In this document: positions 16,834 through 25,761 of the stretch, piece by piece
Layout of the letters: each line of letters begins with the position of its first letter
Position numbering within the stretch: position 1 is the first letter of the stretch
Assembly: GCA_020636315.1 (NCBI GenBank)
Contig: JACJYA010000015.1
Coordinates: forward strand, 124,001 to 188,000
Length of the DNA stretch: 64,000 nt
Direction of reading: 5' to 3'
Origin: Lewinellaceae bacterium
GTDB lineage: Bacteria > Bacteroidota > Bacteroidia > Chitinophagales > Saprospiraceae
Position numbers and translations under genes: made by a program
Notes under the pieces: generated by a model
Seen by the model: the letters and a program-made list of their open reading frames with translations, nothing else
The model's database searches: none
Told to the model about the DNA's origin: nothing

Positions 16834-17075
16834 GCCGCATGTGGTATAATGATACTACCCTTTGTATTTACCGCCAAAACTGCAAAAGCCAGGCAAGCTT
16901 TTATGTCTTCCTCTTCCAGGTCAGTAAATTCTGCCAAGATATCCTCAAAAGTATCTCCAGCCGCCAAGTATTCCAGAATACTGGATACTGGATAACGGAG
17001 GCCTCGGATACATGGCTTGCCATGACAGATAAGGGGGTCAATTGTGATGCGTTCCAAATATTCATTCTGGTTCAT
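16830..17075 (-). CDS. DUF433 protein, candidate antitoxin
   Basis: 81 aa. ERITIDPLICHGKPCIRGLRYPVSSILEYLAAGDTFEDIL (in parts) is the standard DUF433 core: an ITIDPxICxGKPCIRGxR strand pair, then a helix-turn-helix resembling the SinR/Mor DNA-binding fold. It precedes and overlaps the DUF5615 gene, the usual antitoxin-first order. The upstream 190 bases are AT-rich and would hold its promoter. Confidence 0.8.
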   Translation of the reverse strand: MNQNEYLERITIDPLICHGKPCIRGLRYPVSSILEYLAAGDTFEDILAEFTDLEEEDIKACLAFAVLAVNTKGSIIIPHAA

Positions 17076-17264
17076 GATCCTTCTCTTTTCATTCGAGGAA
17101 AAAACATTAAAAATAAACGGGCGGTTCCCGGAAAATATATTTTTAATTATTTACAACGATACACCTTGATTATGGTTTTCAACTGACTTTGCTGCTTAAG
17201 CAGGCTGTTGTAGAAATGACTTTCACTCATAGTGCCTTTATAAACAGAGATTGTTGTGGCACGA

Positions 17265-18302
17265 TCAGCCCTTTTCCCCCAGTATATCCAGGATCTGCTC
17301 CGCCAGCTCCGGAGAATTGATAATAACCGAGTTTCCCTCCACGAGCACCTGGGCGTGGTTGAGGTGGTTGCGGTTGAAGTAGAGGTAAATTCCTTCTGCC
17401 GATGCTTTGTAATTGTAGAACCGCTTCATGGTATTGCGGTCGAAGCGGAACTCATTATCCAGGCCCAGTTCTTTGTTCTCCGTGAAGGGTTTTGTGGCTT
17501 CCGGGTCGCCGTAGAGCTCCTGGCCGAAGTGCTCCAGGTTGATGGTCTTCTGCGGGCTTTGCATGGCGAAGTGCAGCACCTTCTCGCGAAACCGGCCTTC
17601 CTCCATGGACTCGCCCGTGTTCTCATCGACTGGGAGGGGGAGTTCTTCCACCATCTGCAGGAAGTTTTCCGTCAGGGTTCTGCTGCTTTCGGGGCGTTCC
17701 AGCCCGATCCAGTTGATAAAGTATTCCGAGATCTCCTTCTGGCTGCGGGCGTGCTTGATGAGTTCAACATAGCGCCCCTGCCCTTCCTCAAAGCGGTTGA
17801 TGTGAATGCGGCAGGCCATCGCCAGCTTATCGGTATTGAGGTAAGTGACCGTGTCGAGGAGGAAGGAGGAGGCATCCTGCCCTTCTCTGCGGAAAGCCAG
17901 CCCTTCTGTGTCCCGCACCAGAAAAACGCCCAGCATGCGGGTGTTATCCACCTCGTAGATCGCGTAAACCAAATATCCACCCTTAGCGCCCACGATTCCC
18001 TGCAGGCTGAGTTGTAGTGCGTTCATGGTATCCCGGCTGAAGACAATGAAGGCATCTTGCGTAAAGCCTTCATCAACCAGGTGCTGAAAATAACCCGGGA
18101 AAAGCGCATCGCCGGGAGGGCTGAGGTAGCCGTGCAGGATGTCCTCTTTCTGCAGGAAAGTATGATTGAGCTTTTCCACCAGCAGTTCGGCGCGGCTATC
18201 TGTGGGAGTAGTGGCTTCGGCGAGGAAGAGCCGGGCTTCACTGTGTTCGGGTTCTTTTTCCAGTTCGTGGATGATGAGGTGGTGGATGAGGGTCTCGCTC
18301 AT
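17265..18302 (-). CDS. Nucleoid-associated protein, NdpA/YejK-like family
   Basis: 345 aa. The N-terminus (HHLIIHELEKEP), the segment FIVFSRDTMNALQLSLQGIVGAKGGYLVYAIYE (in parts), RMLGVFLVRDTEGLAFRR and DTVTYLNTDKLAMACRIHINRFE (in parts), and the C-terminal FNRNHLNHAQVLVEGNSVIINSPELAEQIL (in parts) fit the 37-kDa nucleoid-associated family. Family proteins bind chromosomal DNA; a defined role is lacking. In accessory regions NdpA-like genes often lie near defence genes. It is a single gene, 190 bases from the DUF433/DUF5615 pair. Confidence 0.7.
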   Translation of the reverse strand: MSETLIHHLIIHELEKEPEHSEARLFLAEATTPTDSRAELLVEKLNHTFLQKEDILHGYLSPPGDALFPGYFQHLVDEGFTQDAFIVFSRDTMNALQLSLQGIVGAKGGYLVYAIYEVDNTRMLGVFLVRDTEGLAFRREGQDASSFLLDTVTYLNTDKLAMACRIHINRFEEGQGRYVELIKHARSQKEISEYFINWIGLERPESSRTLTENFLQMVEELPLPVDENTGESMEEGRFREKVLHFAMQSPQKTINLEHFGQELYGDPEATKPFTENKELGLDNEFRFDRNTMKRFYNYKASAEGIYLYFNRNHLNHAQVLVEGNSVIINSPELAEQILDILGEKG

Positions 18303-18505
18303 GGATGGTTATTTTGGGCAAAGCTAGGGATTTTTGGGGAAGGGGGGTGAATGATGTGTTTATTTAGGAAAATGCCTCGAAAACCCCTATAGCCTAAACG
18401 GCTTATAGCAGGCAGGCGGAAAAACTTTTATGAACATTTTCCCCGGATTTTGCCCATAGTTGCGCCAATCACATCGTTAATATCCCATGAATATCTTTTT
18501 AGGAT

Positions 18506-19486
18506 TCATCCTCTCGTTTTTTCCAGAATTTTTTCTGTAAGTTGTTTAAAATCGTTGTAAGCATTCTGTACTGCCTGATAATGTGCCCCGATTGCGCCTT
18601 CAGCAGGTTTCAGGAGGAAAATAGGTTTCCGGGCTTCCATTGCCATTGGAATTAGGCTATGGTAATGTTTTAGTAATGCCAGGCAATGAGGGTCGTCTTC
18701 AACTGAATCCGGACCTAAATCGGAATTTCCCAAAACACATTCATTGAATACTCCGGGAATTCGATTGGCCCATCTTAGATATGATTTAACCGGCCTTTTC
18801 TCTTTGATGCCATGTTGCATAACAACATACCCAATCGGATCGATTTGGCTATTCGGCAATTCCAGATCCCCAGCCCTGTTTCGGCTCCTTCTGTCTGCCC
18901 ATTCTGTCTCCCATATTTGTAATCTGTTCCCAAGGTTTTTCAGTCCCTGAAGAGAAAACAGGTCAGCTGCCATAGGAACAACCACATAGTCTCCTGTGAT
19001 AAGTGTTGCGCGGTTAATAGCTCCAAAGTTAGGACCTACATCAATGACGCAATATTCAGTGTCCCACGTCTCAGAAGCTGCTTTAATGATTCGATAAAAT
19101 GAAGACACAATGCGGAACGCTGCTTCGTCTCCGTCTATGCACTTACTCCAATTGGAACTTAGTTTATCTTCGAACAGAGAAAGGTCTAGGTCACCTGCTA
19201 CCAAACCTATATTTCCATTTACTTCATGAATTTTCACAGGAGCAATATCTCCAATTCCTCGGTCAAGAGGTTTGATGCCTGAAATGATCGTCTCCCGATC
19301 GATGGTAGTAGAATATATTCGCTCTAGCTCGTCGTCATTCAGGAACATAGAGGTGAGATTAGCTTGAGGGTCCAGGTCCACAGCCAGACATCTGTGCCCT
19401 AACTCAGCCAGCATATAAGTGAAATGATAGACCAATGTGGTTTTACCTACTCCTCCTTTATTATTAAAAAAAATAATTGTTTTCAT
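18506..19486 (-). CDS. ParA-family ATPase
   Basis: 326 aa. Deviant Walker A NNKGGVGKTT at residues 8-17, switch segment CLAVDLDPQANLTSMFL, and Walker B-like YCVIDVGPNFGAINRATL are ParA/Soj hallmarks. The middle of the protein contains an insertion and it ends with helical segments. No ParB gene or parS-like repeat is visible nearby. Its ATG overlaps the stop of the upstream AlbA_2 gene by four bases, so both are made together. Base composition is more AT-rich than the flanking genes, suggesting horizontal acquisition. Roles in partition, positioning or defence signalling are all possible. Confidence 0.85.
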   Translation of the reverse strand: MKTIIFFNNKGGVGKTTLVYHFTYMLAELGHRCLAVDLDPQANLTSMFLNDDELERIYSTTIDRETIISGIKPLDRGIGDIAPVKIHEVNGNIGLVAGDLDLSLFEDKLSSNWSKCIDGDEAAFRIVSSFYRIIKAASETWDTEYCVIDVGPNFGAINRATLITGDYVVVPMAADLFSLQGLKNLGNRLQIWETEWADRRSRNRAGDLELPNSQIDPIGYVVMQHGIKEKRPVKSYLRWANRIPGVFNECVLGNSDLGPDSVEDDPHCLALLKHYHSLIPMAMEARKPIFLLKPAEGAIGAHYQAVQNAYNDFKQLTEKILEKTRG

Positions 19487-20664
19487 GAGCGCTTGTAGAT
19501 TTTCACTAAAAAGGAAGTAGGTTGGTCTTTGATGAATTCTGGTTCTGGGTTTCCATTTTTTTCCAAAGCAGCCTGAGCTGCTTTTACTCCAATATTGAAC
19601 CCATTGACAAACCCAAGGTTCTTAACAGCCTCTGCCAAAGCAGGATTGCGGTAATCGTTTTCGTTGGGAAAATTTTCTGGCCTAGCTTTTCCATAAAGCC
19701 CTCCCGCATTTGATATTTCAATGCGATTCGAGAATTCATAAAACTTGATTGGTGCATTAGATTGGTAGTCTTTGTGGATTACCGCATTGAAAAGCAATTC
19801 TTTTAAGGCACGCAATGGATAATTAGCTACATAGCTGCCTCCCAGCTCAGGTAAAACCATTTTCACTATACTGGCTTTAATGAATTCTTCCATCACACCC
19901 AGCTGAGTGGTCAAATCTCCTTCAAAACGATGCTCATACTCGAAATCGCTAGCTTCATCTTCACCGCTAAATCGAACATACTGTACATAAGCTCCTGGGA
20001 CGTAATACCGAGGGTTACTGCCAAACATCAAAATACCGGCATAAGAAGGGCAATCTTCTTTTAAGTCATAGAACTTCAAAGATCCTAGTTGGTCTTTTAA
20101 CTCGCGGTTGTTTTCTGCCAGGGCGTCTGCATCAATAGCTGAGGGCAAATACCTTAATTTGAACAAGTCAACACTGATGTCTTTGAGGGTACTCCCTTTA
20201 CAAGGCAATACATCAAAAGTTCGAGCGAAGGCAGTTCTTTTTTCAGTCAGCCTTCGCTCTTCTGCCTCATTAGCTGTGCCTTTACGAGGCCCTACCCGGA
20301 TACATAGTTTTCCCTTGTAACGTACCGGCGGCAAGTCATGAGGTTGTACTTCAACAACAGCCACTTCACCATCAGCATAGGAAAACTTTGCCACGGCCAA
20401 CGCTGGTGGAGGAACAATTCGCCCATCAGTACGAAAATCCATCAATGTCTGCAACAATTTCTCTGTAACCTGAAGCCCGCACCTGCTGCCATCATCATGA
20501 ACACCTACCAACAGATAACCTGATTGCTTATGGTCGGGCAGGTCATTAGCAAAAGCGCAAATAGCTTCTCCAAACTTTTTAGCATCATTTGTAGAGATTG
20601 TTTTCTCCACCCGGTCCTGCTCAATTTGGGGTAACAGCTTGTCTAATTCTTCCTTTGTGATCAT
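19483..20664 (-). CDS. AlbA_2 (schlafen-like) and GHKL ATPase domain protein
   Basis: 393 aa from the ATG at 20664. Residues about 10-140 match AlbA_2 domains (DRVEKTIST, KFGEAICAFANDLP, GYLLVGVHDDGS, VRYKGKLCIRVGPRKGTAN). About 230-370 look like the C-terminal ATP-binding domain of the same superfamily (PLRALKELLFNAVIHKDY, IKFYEFSNRIEISNAGGLYG). Such proteins are proposed nucleic-acid-binding regulators and occur in phage defence. Starts further upstream (20706, 20745) would overlap the promoter-like motif at 20743, so I preferred 20664. Operon partner: the ParA-like gene. Confidence 0.8.
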   Translation of the reverse strand: MITKEELDKLLPQIEQDRVEKTISTNDAKKFGEAICAFANDLPDHKQSGYLLVGVHDDGSRCGLQVTEKLLQTLMDFRTDGRIVPPPALAVAKFSYADGEVAVVEVQPHDLPPVRYKGKLCIRVGPRKGTANEAEERRLTEKRTAFARTFDVLPCKGSTLKDISVDLFKLRYLPSAIDADALAENNRELKDQLGSLKFYDLKEDCPSYAGILMFGSNPRYYVPGAYVQYVRFSGEDEASDFEYEHRFEGDLTTQLGVMEEFIKASIVKMVLPELGGSYVANYPLRALKELLFNAVIHKDYQSNAPIKFYEFSNRIEISNAGGLYGKARPENFPNENDYRNPALAEAVKNLGFVNGFNIGVKAAQAALEKNGNPEPEFIKDQPTSFLVKIYKRS

Positions 20665-20742
20665 CCTTGTTTTTTTACCATTCTGCCGTTCGTCAGCAGA
20701 TACCATCTCCCGAACGAAAAAGTTGAAAAGGTTGTTCTGAAA

Positions 20743-20750
20743 CAAAATTA
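20743..20750 (-). promoter_or_regulatory. Candidate -7 box for the AlbA_2/ParA unit
   Basis: On the minus strand the bases read TAATTTTG, an exact TAnnTTTG match. Upstream, a TTG is present 24 bases away instead of the usual 19-21. The position, 79 bases before the preferred start, would give a short leader. Tentative. Confidence 0.35.
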
Positions 20751-20811
20751 AAATACTGCCTGTGAAATCAGAACCAATGGAATTTAAAATCAGAGAAAAC
20801 CACCAAAAAAA

Positions 20812-21663
20812 TCAGAGAGCCAATTCTCCTAGTCGTGGTCCTTCCGCCTCCCTCCTGAAATCCACCAGCTGATGTATCGCCCAGCCTTCGCTTTTCACCC
20901 CATCCCGTTCCATGAGTTTGGCCCGGCTTCTCCACTTGTGCTCATCGGCGTAGAGGAAAAAGCGGGGGACGGCGCGGTTGAACCCGGGCAGGTAGTCCAC
21001 CAGGGAATGAACGATATTGAAGATCTTTTTTTCGGCTTCCAGAATAACGCTTTGGCCCAGTTGCAGTTGCAGCCCCAATTGTGGCAGTTGAAGCGTTTCG
21101 TCATCGATGATTGCCCCTTCGACGGGAACGCCGTTGCACCAAACCCACTGACGGGATGCCGGCCCGAGAAGTTCTATCCATATCACATAATCCGTTTCCG
21201 AAAGGAAACGCCCCCAGCGAAGTTGCTCCATGGGGATCTTCCAGGGCTCAATTGACAATACCAGCCGCTCGGCATAGCCGATACCTTTAAGGACGGGCCC
21301 GTCGGCAATATCGAATAAAGCATGGGAACGGGGCTGAAAGCACTGCCAGTCCACCGAACCTTTTTCCGAATGGTAAAGCCGGGCCGTTAATGGAGGAGCG
21401 TCGGCTTCCCACCAGCCGGAAAGGCCAAAGGAGCTGTCTTCCCATATAATCTGGTCCCCCATCTGGCTGGGCCAGTTGAGTTCCTGAAAGCGGCTGCGCT
21501 CGGAAGCGACCTTGCTTTCTTCCAATAACAACAGGCTGGTGTAAGGTACTTCCACCTTGTGCCAGCGCATAGAGGCGGCACAACCAATAGCTGAATTGCC
21601 TTGCTCGTCAATGCAATCCAGATGCCATTTCGTCAGGTAAAAACTGCTACGTGACTTACCCAT
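20812..21663 (-). CDS. Lipocalin-like protein, possibly AttH/CrtC-related
   Basis: 283 aa, no signal peptide. Segments such as YLTKWHLDCIDEQGNSAIGCAASMRW (in parts), LTARLYHSEKGSVDWQCFQP, GIGYAERLVLSIEPWKIPMEQLRWGRFLS (in parts) and DYVIWIELLG recall the AttH/hydroxyneurosporene-synthase-like fold, in which a GxGYxE block and a WGRF-like turn recur. The match is by eye and weak. It starts 148 bases downstream of the AlbA_2 start region on the same strand. Function unknown. Confidence 0.45.
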   Translation of the reverse strand: MGKSRSSFYLTKWHLDCIDEQGNSAIGCAASMRWHKVEVPYTSLLLLEESKVASERSRFQELNWPSQMGDQIIWEDSSFGLSGWWEADAPPLTARLYHSEKGSVDWQCFQPRSHALFDIADGPVLKGIGYAERLVLSIEPWKIPMEQLRWGRFLSETDYVIWIELLGPASRQWVWCNGVPVEGAIIDDETLQLPQLGLQLQLGQSVILEAEKKIFNIVHSLVDYLPGFNRAVPRFFLYADEHKWRSRAKLMERDGVKSEGWAIHQLVDFRREAEGPRLGELAL

Positions 21664-22289
21664 GTGTAGATTCCTGGTTTTAATTTTACAGGATACAGGA
21701 ATGGCACTGTCCGTAAGGCTAGTTGGTTTTCAGGGTTGGTGTGCTTTCGGATTTGGAGTACGGGAGGAAAGGGAACGATGGAAAAGCGTGGAGCCTCTCT
21801 TCCACAACTTATAATCTCCTTTTTGCTACCTCGCTATTCCATCATTCCACTGATCCTGAAAGTAGGATGCCGGATTGCATGATATGTTCACAGGGCCAAT
21901 CTGTCAACCTCTTCAGGGAAGAAGTTTCCAAACCAAAACATCGTCAAAGAAAGTGATGGTACTGGAATCCCATCCACTGTCGAAAAGTATTCCGCAGGAG
22001 TTGTCGGCCGGAGCCTGAGGAATGGACTTTTTACCAACGGGCTGGCCCACTCCAATTCAAAACCTTCAAATAACATTTTTGGGCTCTTGCCACCACGCCA
22101 AAGGAAATCACCAGCAAATAAGCCTACCATAATTTACACAATAGCAAAGCCTTTGTAAATGACTAATGTCAGCGTTTTCCCCTCTCGGCGCCCTGTTGAT
22201 TGGTTTCATGAGTCATCCTTATTGCTAAAAACTCTCTGAAAAGATTGCTATTTTGGCGGCTTTCACGAAGATATTAACCGAACTGCCGA
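21664..22289. other. Intergenic region upstream of the SMC operon
   Basis: 626 bases between divergent genes. It should contain the promoter of the SMC operon, but no full TTG-N19-21-TAnnTTTG pair was found; TATTTTG at about 22249 is one base short of the -7 consensus. Part of the minus strand carries a possible gene fragment (listed separately). No repeats or insertion sequence ends were seen. Confidence 0.5.
21913..22056 (-). pseudogene. Possible fragment of a secreted-protein C-terminal strand domain
   Basis: One minus-strand frame reads IPQAPADNSCGILFDSG then WDSSTITFFDDVLVWKLLP before a stop. The FDDVxVWxL ending resembles the last strand of carbohydrate-binding jellyroll domains. The frame is blocked just upstream by TGA, while an overlapping frame (ending at 21888) continues the reading upstream with LFEGFELEWASP, as if a frameshift separates them. 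No start or signal peptide is present. It may be a decayed gene or chance. Confidence 0.25.
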
Positions 22290-24992
22290 ATGCTGACCAA
22301 ACTGGTGTTGATCAATTCTTCTTCCTACAAAATAGCCGAGCTCAACTTTGAGGGGAGCCGTTCTCTGCAACTGGTGGGCCCCAATAACGTAGGCAAAAGC
22401 TCTTTGATCTATGCCCTCAACTTTGTTTTTCTGGTCAATAAAAAACTGATGAATTTCAGCGGCCAGCGGCCGGCCGACAAGGATACTATCGCCCACTACT
22501 TCCCCGATGCAGAGCGCAGTTACATCGTATTCGAAGTGAGCAAACGAGGGCGCCGGTATTGTGTATTGGTGCGGCGGGACGGGGAGGCAGACCTGCATTA
22601 TTCGAAAATGGATGCCGCCTACAGCAAGAGCTTTTTTTTTGAAAATACACCCCGAGGGCAAAAACTGCGCAACTACCGCGAACTGGCCCGCCACCTCATC
22701 AGCGAACAGCAGGTGCGCCTCAAGGACCTGCCGCAGGCCACCGACGTGCTGCGCCAGATCTATCATACCGGAAAAGGGAATAACGCCGCCGTCTGGTTGA
22801 CCAACAAATGCAAGAGCAGCGGCACCACTAACAGTTTCACTAAAGTTTATCGCTACCTCATCAACTCCAAGCTGGTAACCAACCGGGCATTGAAGGACAT
22901 CCTGCTCATTGCCGATAACCGCGATCAGGACCAGCTCAGTTACAGCCGACAGAACATGCAGGACATCGACCGCCTGCGCAAGGAAAGCCAGAAGGTAGCC
23001 ATCCTGAAAAGTATCAAAGAGGAATTCCTCCAGTTCCGCCTCCTCACCGGTGAAGTGCAGGAAGTTTACGATAACCTCGCCCGGCAGTTCCGCCTCTACC
23101 GCCAGGCCGCCACCGCCCTGGCTGCCGAACTGGCGGATAAGATCTTTAAAAAGGAAAAAGAGGCGGAGGAACTCAGGCTGGAGACCAGGGAACTGGAGGC
23201 CCAAAAGGGAGAACAATACCAGGAGGTGGGCGTCCTGCGCCACAAATTACAGGGGGTGCAGGAACAGATGCAGCACAACGAACAGATCATGCAGGATATC
23301 CATGAGCTTCCTCCGCTGCCTCTGCTGAAGCAGCAATTACAGAATACTCAGGAGGTACTGGATAAACTCAACTTTCAGCTTCAGGAAATAAAAGCATCCG
23401 GCCGGTCCCCCGAGGAACTGGAACGGCGACGGCAACGCCTGCAAGGCAGCATCGAGGCCAAGCGGAAAGAGCTGGCCAACAGCGAAAACTGGCTCATCAA
23501 CCACCTGGCTGATGATGCCGCTGACATCAAACTCCTCAACAGCATCCTGCGGCCGGAACTGGGCCACCTGCCGAAATCGGCCATCCGGAAGAAAGCCACC
23601 CGAACGGAGCGCCGGGTGCAAATCTTCGACAGTGAGATCCAGTTGCCCGAAGATTTTAAAATGCAGCCCCTGGCCACACCGGAGGAACTTTCTGCCGAAA
23701 TAACAGAACTGGAAAGGGATCAATCGCGCATCACTCAACTACTGGAAACCATCCGCAACCGGGAAGCACTGGAAAAGCAACGCAGCGAAACCCTCGAACA
23801 ACAGAAAAAACTTGAGAACCGCATACAACTGGCCAGCTGCCTGCCCCAGGTGGAAGAGGATATAAAAGCCCTGAAAAAAGAACAGGACAAACTGGCCGCC
23901 GCCAAGGAAAAAACCGAAAAGAAGCTCCGCCAACTGGATGAGGCCATCGAAAGGATGGAAAAGGGCCGGCAGGTTGTCAGCGAGCAGGTTGCCGCCTTCC
24001 GGCAGCAGGAAAATGAACTGCGCCGCGATCAGCGGGAACTTGAGGCCCTCCACCTCGAACATTTCGTGCTGGAAAAAGACGTAGAAAGCACTACAAAGGA
24101 TGCCCGCAGCCTTTATGAGGGCATCCGGGCGGATCATGAAAAGTATCAGAGGCTGATTGAACAAAAGAACCGCCTTTTCAACCAACTCAAGAATAAAGCC
24201 CAGTACGACCTGGCCGACGAGAAGCGTTTCATCAACGCCCTGGAACAGGAGTTGAAGTCGCTTCAGGATAAAGAACAAAGCATCGAAACCCTGCTCAACA
24301 ATATTGCCGTGCAGTTCGCCAACCCGGCTCAGAAATTTCTCGATAGCTATGAAGAATTCCGCACCTTTATCGTCAACGAGTTCAACTACCAGCTTGGCCG
24401 GGTGAGCATTTCCAATATTGAATCGCTCAAGGTGGAGCTGGAACCCAACGAGCGCCTGCAGAAAGACCTGCAGAAGATCGCCGGGCTGACGCTAAACACC
24501 AACACGCTCTTCGGGCAGGGCGAAGCCGCCAACGACCATTTCGAGACGCTGCGCGAATACCTGGAGCGCGGGCAGGTCATCCCTTTCAGCGAGCTGTTCG
24601 ACCTGCGCCTGCGCCTCACTGTCAACGGGAAAGCCCGCTCCGTCAACCTCGCGCGGCAGGTGGAATCGGACGGCACCGACCGCATGCTGCGCCTTATCAT
24701 TATCATGACGGTGATCAACCGCCTGACGGTGCGCAGCCCGGAGAACCGCATTGTCCTCTTCATTGACGAGATCGCCACCATCGACGGCAAGAACCGTCCG
24801 CAGTTGGTGCAATACTGCCAGGACAACCATTACTATCCCATATTTGCCGCCCCCGATATGGTCGATGGCTTCGACCGCTACGCCATCATCCGGCGGGGCG
24901 CAGGCGAGCGCATTGTGATCGACGAAAAGATCCACCTCATTGAAAGGCAAGCCAAAAATGACCCCAAGGAAGAGGTTCTATCTGAAAATTAA
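22290..24992 (+). CDS. SMC/MukB/JetC-like ATPase of a condensin-type complex
   Basis: 900 aa. Residues 1-45 carry an N-terminal ATPase half with Walker A GPNNVGKSS (30-38). About 230-740 are almost entirely charged heptad-like helix (EEAEELRLETRELEAQKGE and similar), broken near 400-460 by a less helical segment with prolines and hydrophobics that may be the hinge. The C-terminal half has a signature-like segment ESDGTDRMLRLI and Walker B RIVLFIDEIATID (Asp826, Glu827). A split ATPase with a long coiled coil is diagnostic of SMC-type proteins; length is close to MksB and shorter than many JetC. It would be the motor of the complex. First gene of four; overlaps the next by 35 bases. Confidence 0.88.
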   Translation: MLTKLVLINSSSYKIAELNFEGSRSLQLVGPNNVGKSSLIYALNFVFLVNKKLMNFSGQRPADKDTIAHYFPDAERSYIVFEVSKRGRRYCVLVRRDGEADLHYSKMDAAYSKSFFFENTPRGQKLRNYRELARHLISEQQVRLKDLPQATDVLRQIYHTGKGNNAAVWLTNKCKSSGTTNSFTKVYRYLINSKLVTNRALKDILLIADNRDQDQLSYSRQNMQDIDRLRKESQKVAILKSIKEEFLQFRLLTGEVQEVYDNLARQFRLYRQAATALAAELADKIFKKEKEAEELRLETRELEAQKGEQYQEVGVLRHKLQGVQEQMQHNEQIMQDIHELPPLPLLKQQLQNTQEVLDKLNFQLQEIKASGRSPEELERRRQRLQGSIEAKRKELANSENWLINHLADDAADIKLLNSILRPELGHLPKSAIRKKATRTERRVQIFDSEIQLPEDFKMQPLATPEELSAEITELERDQSRITQLLETIRNREALEKQRSETLEQQKKLENRIQLASCLPQVEEDIKALKKEQDKLAAAKEKTEKKLRQLDEAIERMEKGRQVVSEQVAAFRQQENELRRDQRELEALHLEHFVLEKDVESTTKDARSLYEGIRADHEKYQRLIEQKNRLFNQLKNKAQYDLADEKRFINALEQELKSLQDKEQSIETLLNNIAVQFANPAQKFLDSYEEFRTFIVNEFNYQLGRVSISNIESLKVELEPNERLQKDLQKIAGLTLNTNTLFGQGEAANDHFETLREYLERGQVIPFSELFDLRLRLTVNGKARSVNLARQVESDGTDRMLRLIIIMTVINRLTVRSPENRIVLFIDEIATIDGKNRPQLVQYCQDNHYYPIFAAPDMVDGFDRYAIIRRGAGERIVIDEKIHLIERQAKNDPKEEVLSEN

Positions 24993-25761
24993 GGAAGCCC
25001 CCATTCCTGCCCGCTCGCTGCCTGCCGGCATGAGAGACAGCGAGGAGTTCGGGCAATTGCTCGGCAGCGGAATCATCCGCCGGGAAAAGCGGGGGCGAGG
25101 GTACGTTTACCAGGTGGCGGAGCAGGAGGCTTTTGCCGCCTTCCTGGAAGCCAACTTCCCGGTGGAAGCGGTTGCGGAAGGGGTTGTGGAAGGGGCCGCC
25201 AACGTAGCCCATTACCGCGATTCAAAGGCCCGGCAGCGCCCTGGCAAGCGCATTTTCCTGCTTCGGGGCCGGCGGGAAGTGATCGTCAATGATATTACCG
25301 TCGGCCTCGAAGAGCATACGGCCAATTTCGGCTTCTTCGCCGCCAGCATCCGCAAAGCGGTCCTTGGCAAGGTGTGCAGCGTGGAAAACCTCGATGTCTT
25401 CATGGCAGCAGAGGACGTGCTCGGCGATTCCTGGACGTTCCTGCACCCCTATGGCCGCATCGGCCAGCAACCGATACGCGGCATTCAGGCCGAAGAGTGG
25501 CTGCACTTTCCGGACTATGACTACACCGGCCTGGAGGAATACCTGCGCATCAAAGAGGTGCATCCCCATGCGCAGCTCTACCTGCCGGACAACCTGGAGG
25601 CCCTGCATCACCGCTTTTCCAAGCCGATGAAGGCAGGCGCCCGGATGAAAAAGCGGGCCCGTACTTCTCAACTGCCGGAGGTGGCCCGGGTGCGCAGCCT
25701 GCTGGAGAAGACCGGCCGTTTTCTGGAACAGGAAATATTGTTGCATGATATTAAAAGCTGA
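24958..25761 (+). CDS. Toprim-domain protein, JetD/MksG-like putative nuclease
   Basis: 267 aa from the ATG at 24958. Residues about 1-65 look like a winged helix (EEFGQLLGSGIIRREKRGRGY, in parts). About 137-265 follow the Toprim plan: conserved acidic residue in CSVENLDVFMA (Glu143), a glycine turn YGRIG, and the DxD strand HFPDYDYTGLEEYL (Asp186, Asp188) followed by a small-helix/strand unit AQLYLPDNLEAL. The same Glu-Asn and DxDxxG arrangement occurs in JetD of Wadjet, which cuts DNA held by the SMC complex. The protein is well short of the usual ~380-400 aa. The alternative start TTG at 24940 adds six residues. Assigned by motif, not by search. Confidence 0.7.
   Translation: MTPRKRFYLKIKEAPIPARSLPAGMRDSEEFGQLLGSGIIRREKRGRGYVYQVAEQEAFAAFLEANFPVEAVAEGVVEGAANVAHYRDSKARQRPGKRIFLLRGRREVIVNDITVGLEEHTANFGFFAASIRKAVLGKVCSVENLDVFMAAEDVLGDSWTFLHPYGRIGQQPIRGIQAEEWLHFPDYDYTGLEEYLRIKEVHPHAQLYLPDNLEALHHRFSKPMKAGARMKKRARTSQLPEVARVRSLLEKTGRFLEQEILLHDIKS

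Noticed and set aside
18506..19486. Chromosome partition locus (parAB-parS)
   Set aside because: No ParB gene or parS-like 16-bp palindromes were seen around this ParA-type gene.
22263..23243. A 326-residue minus-strand frame inside the SMC gene
   Set aside because: It runs antisense through the SMC ATPase and coiled coil; the SMC reading has Walker motifs and a normal start.
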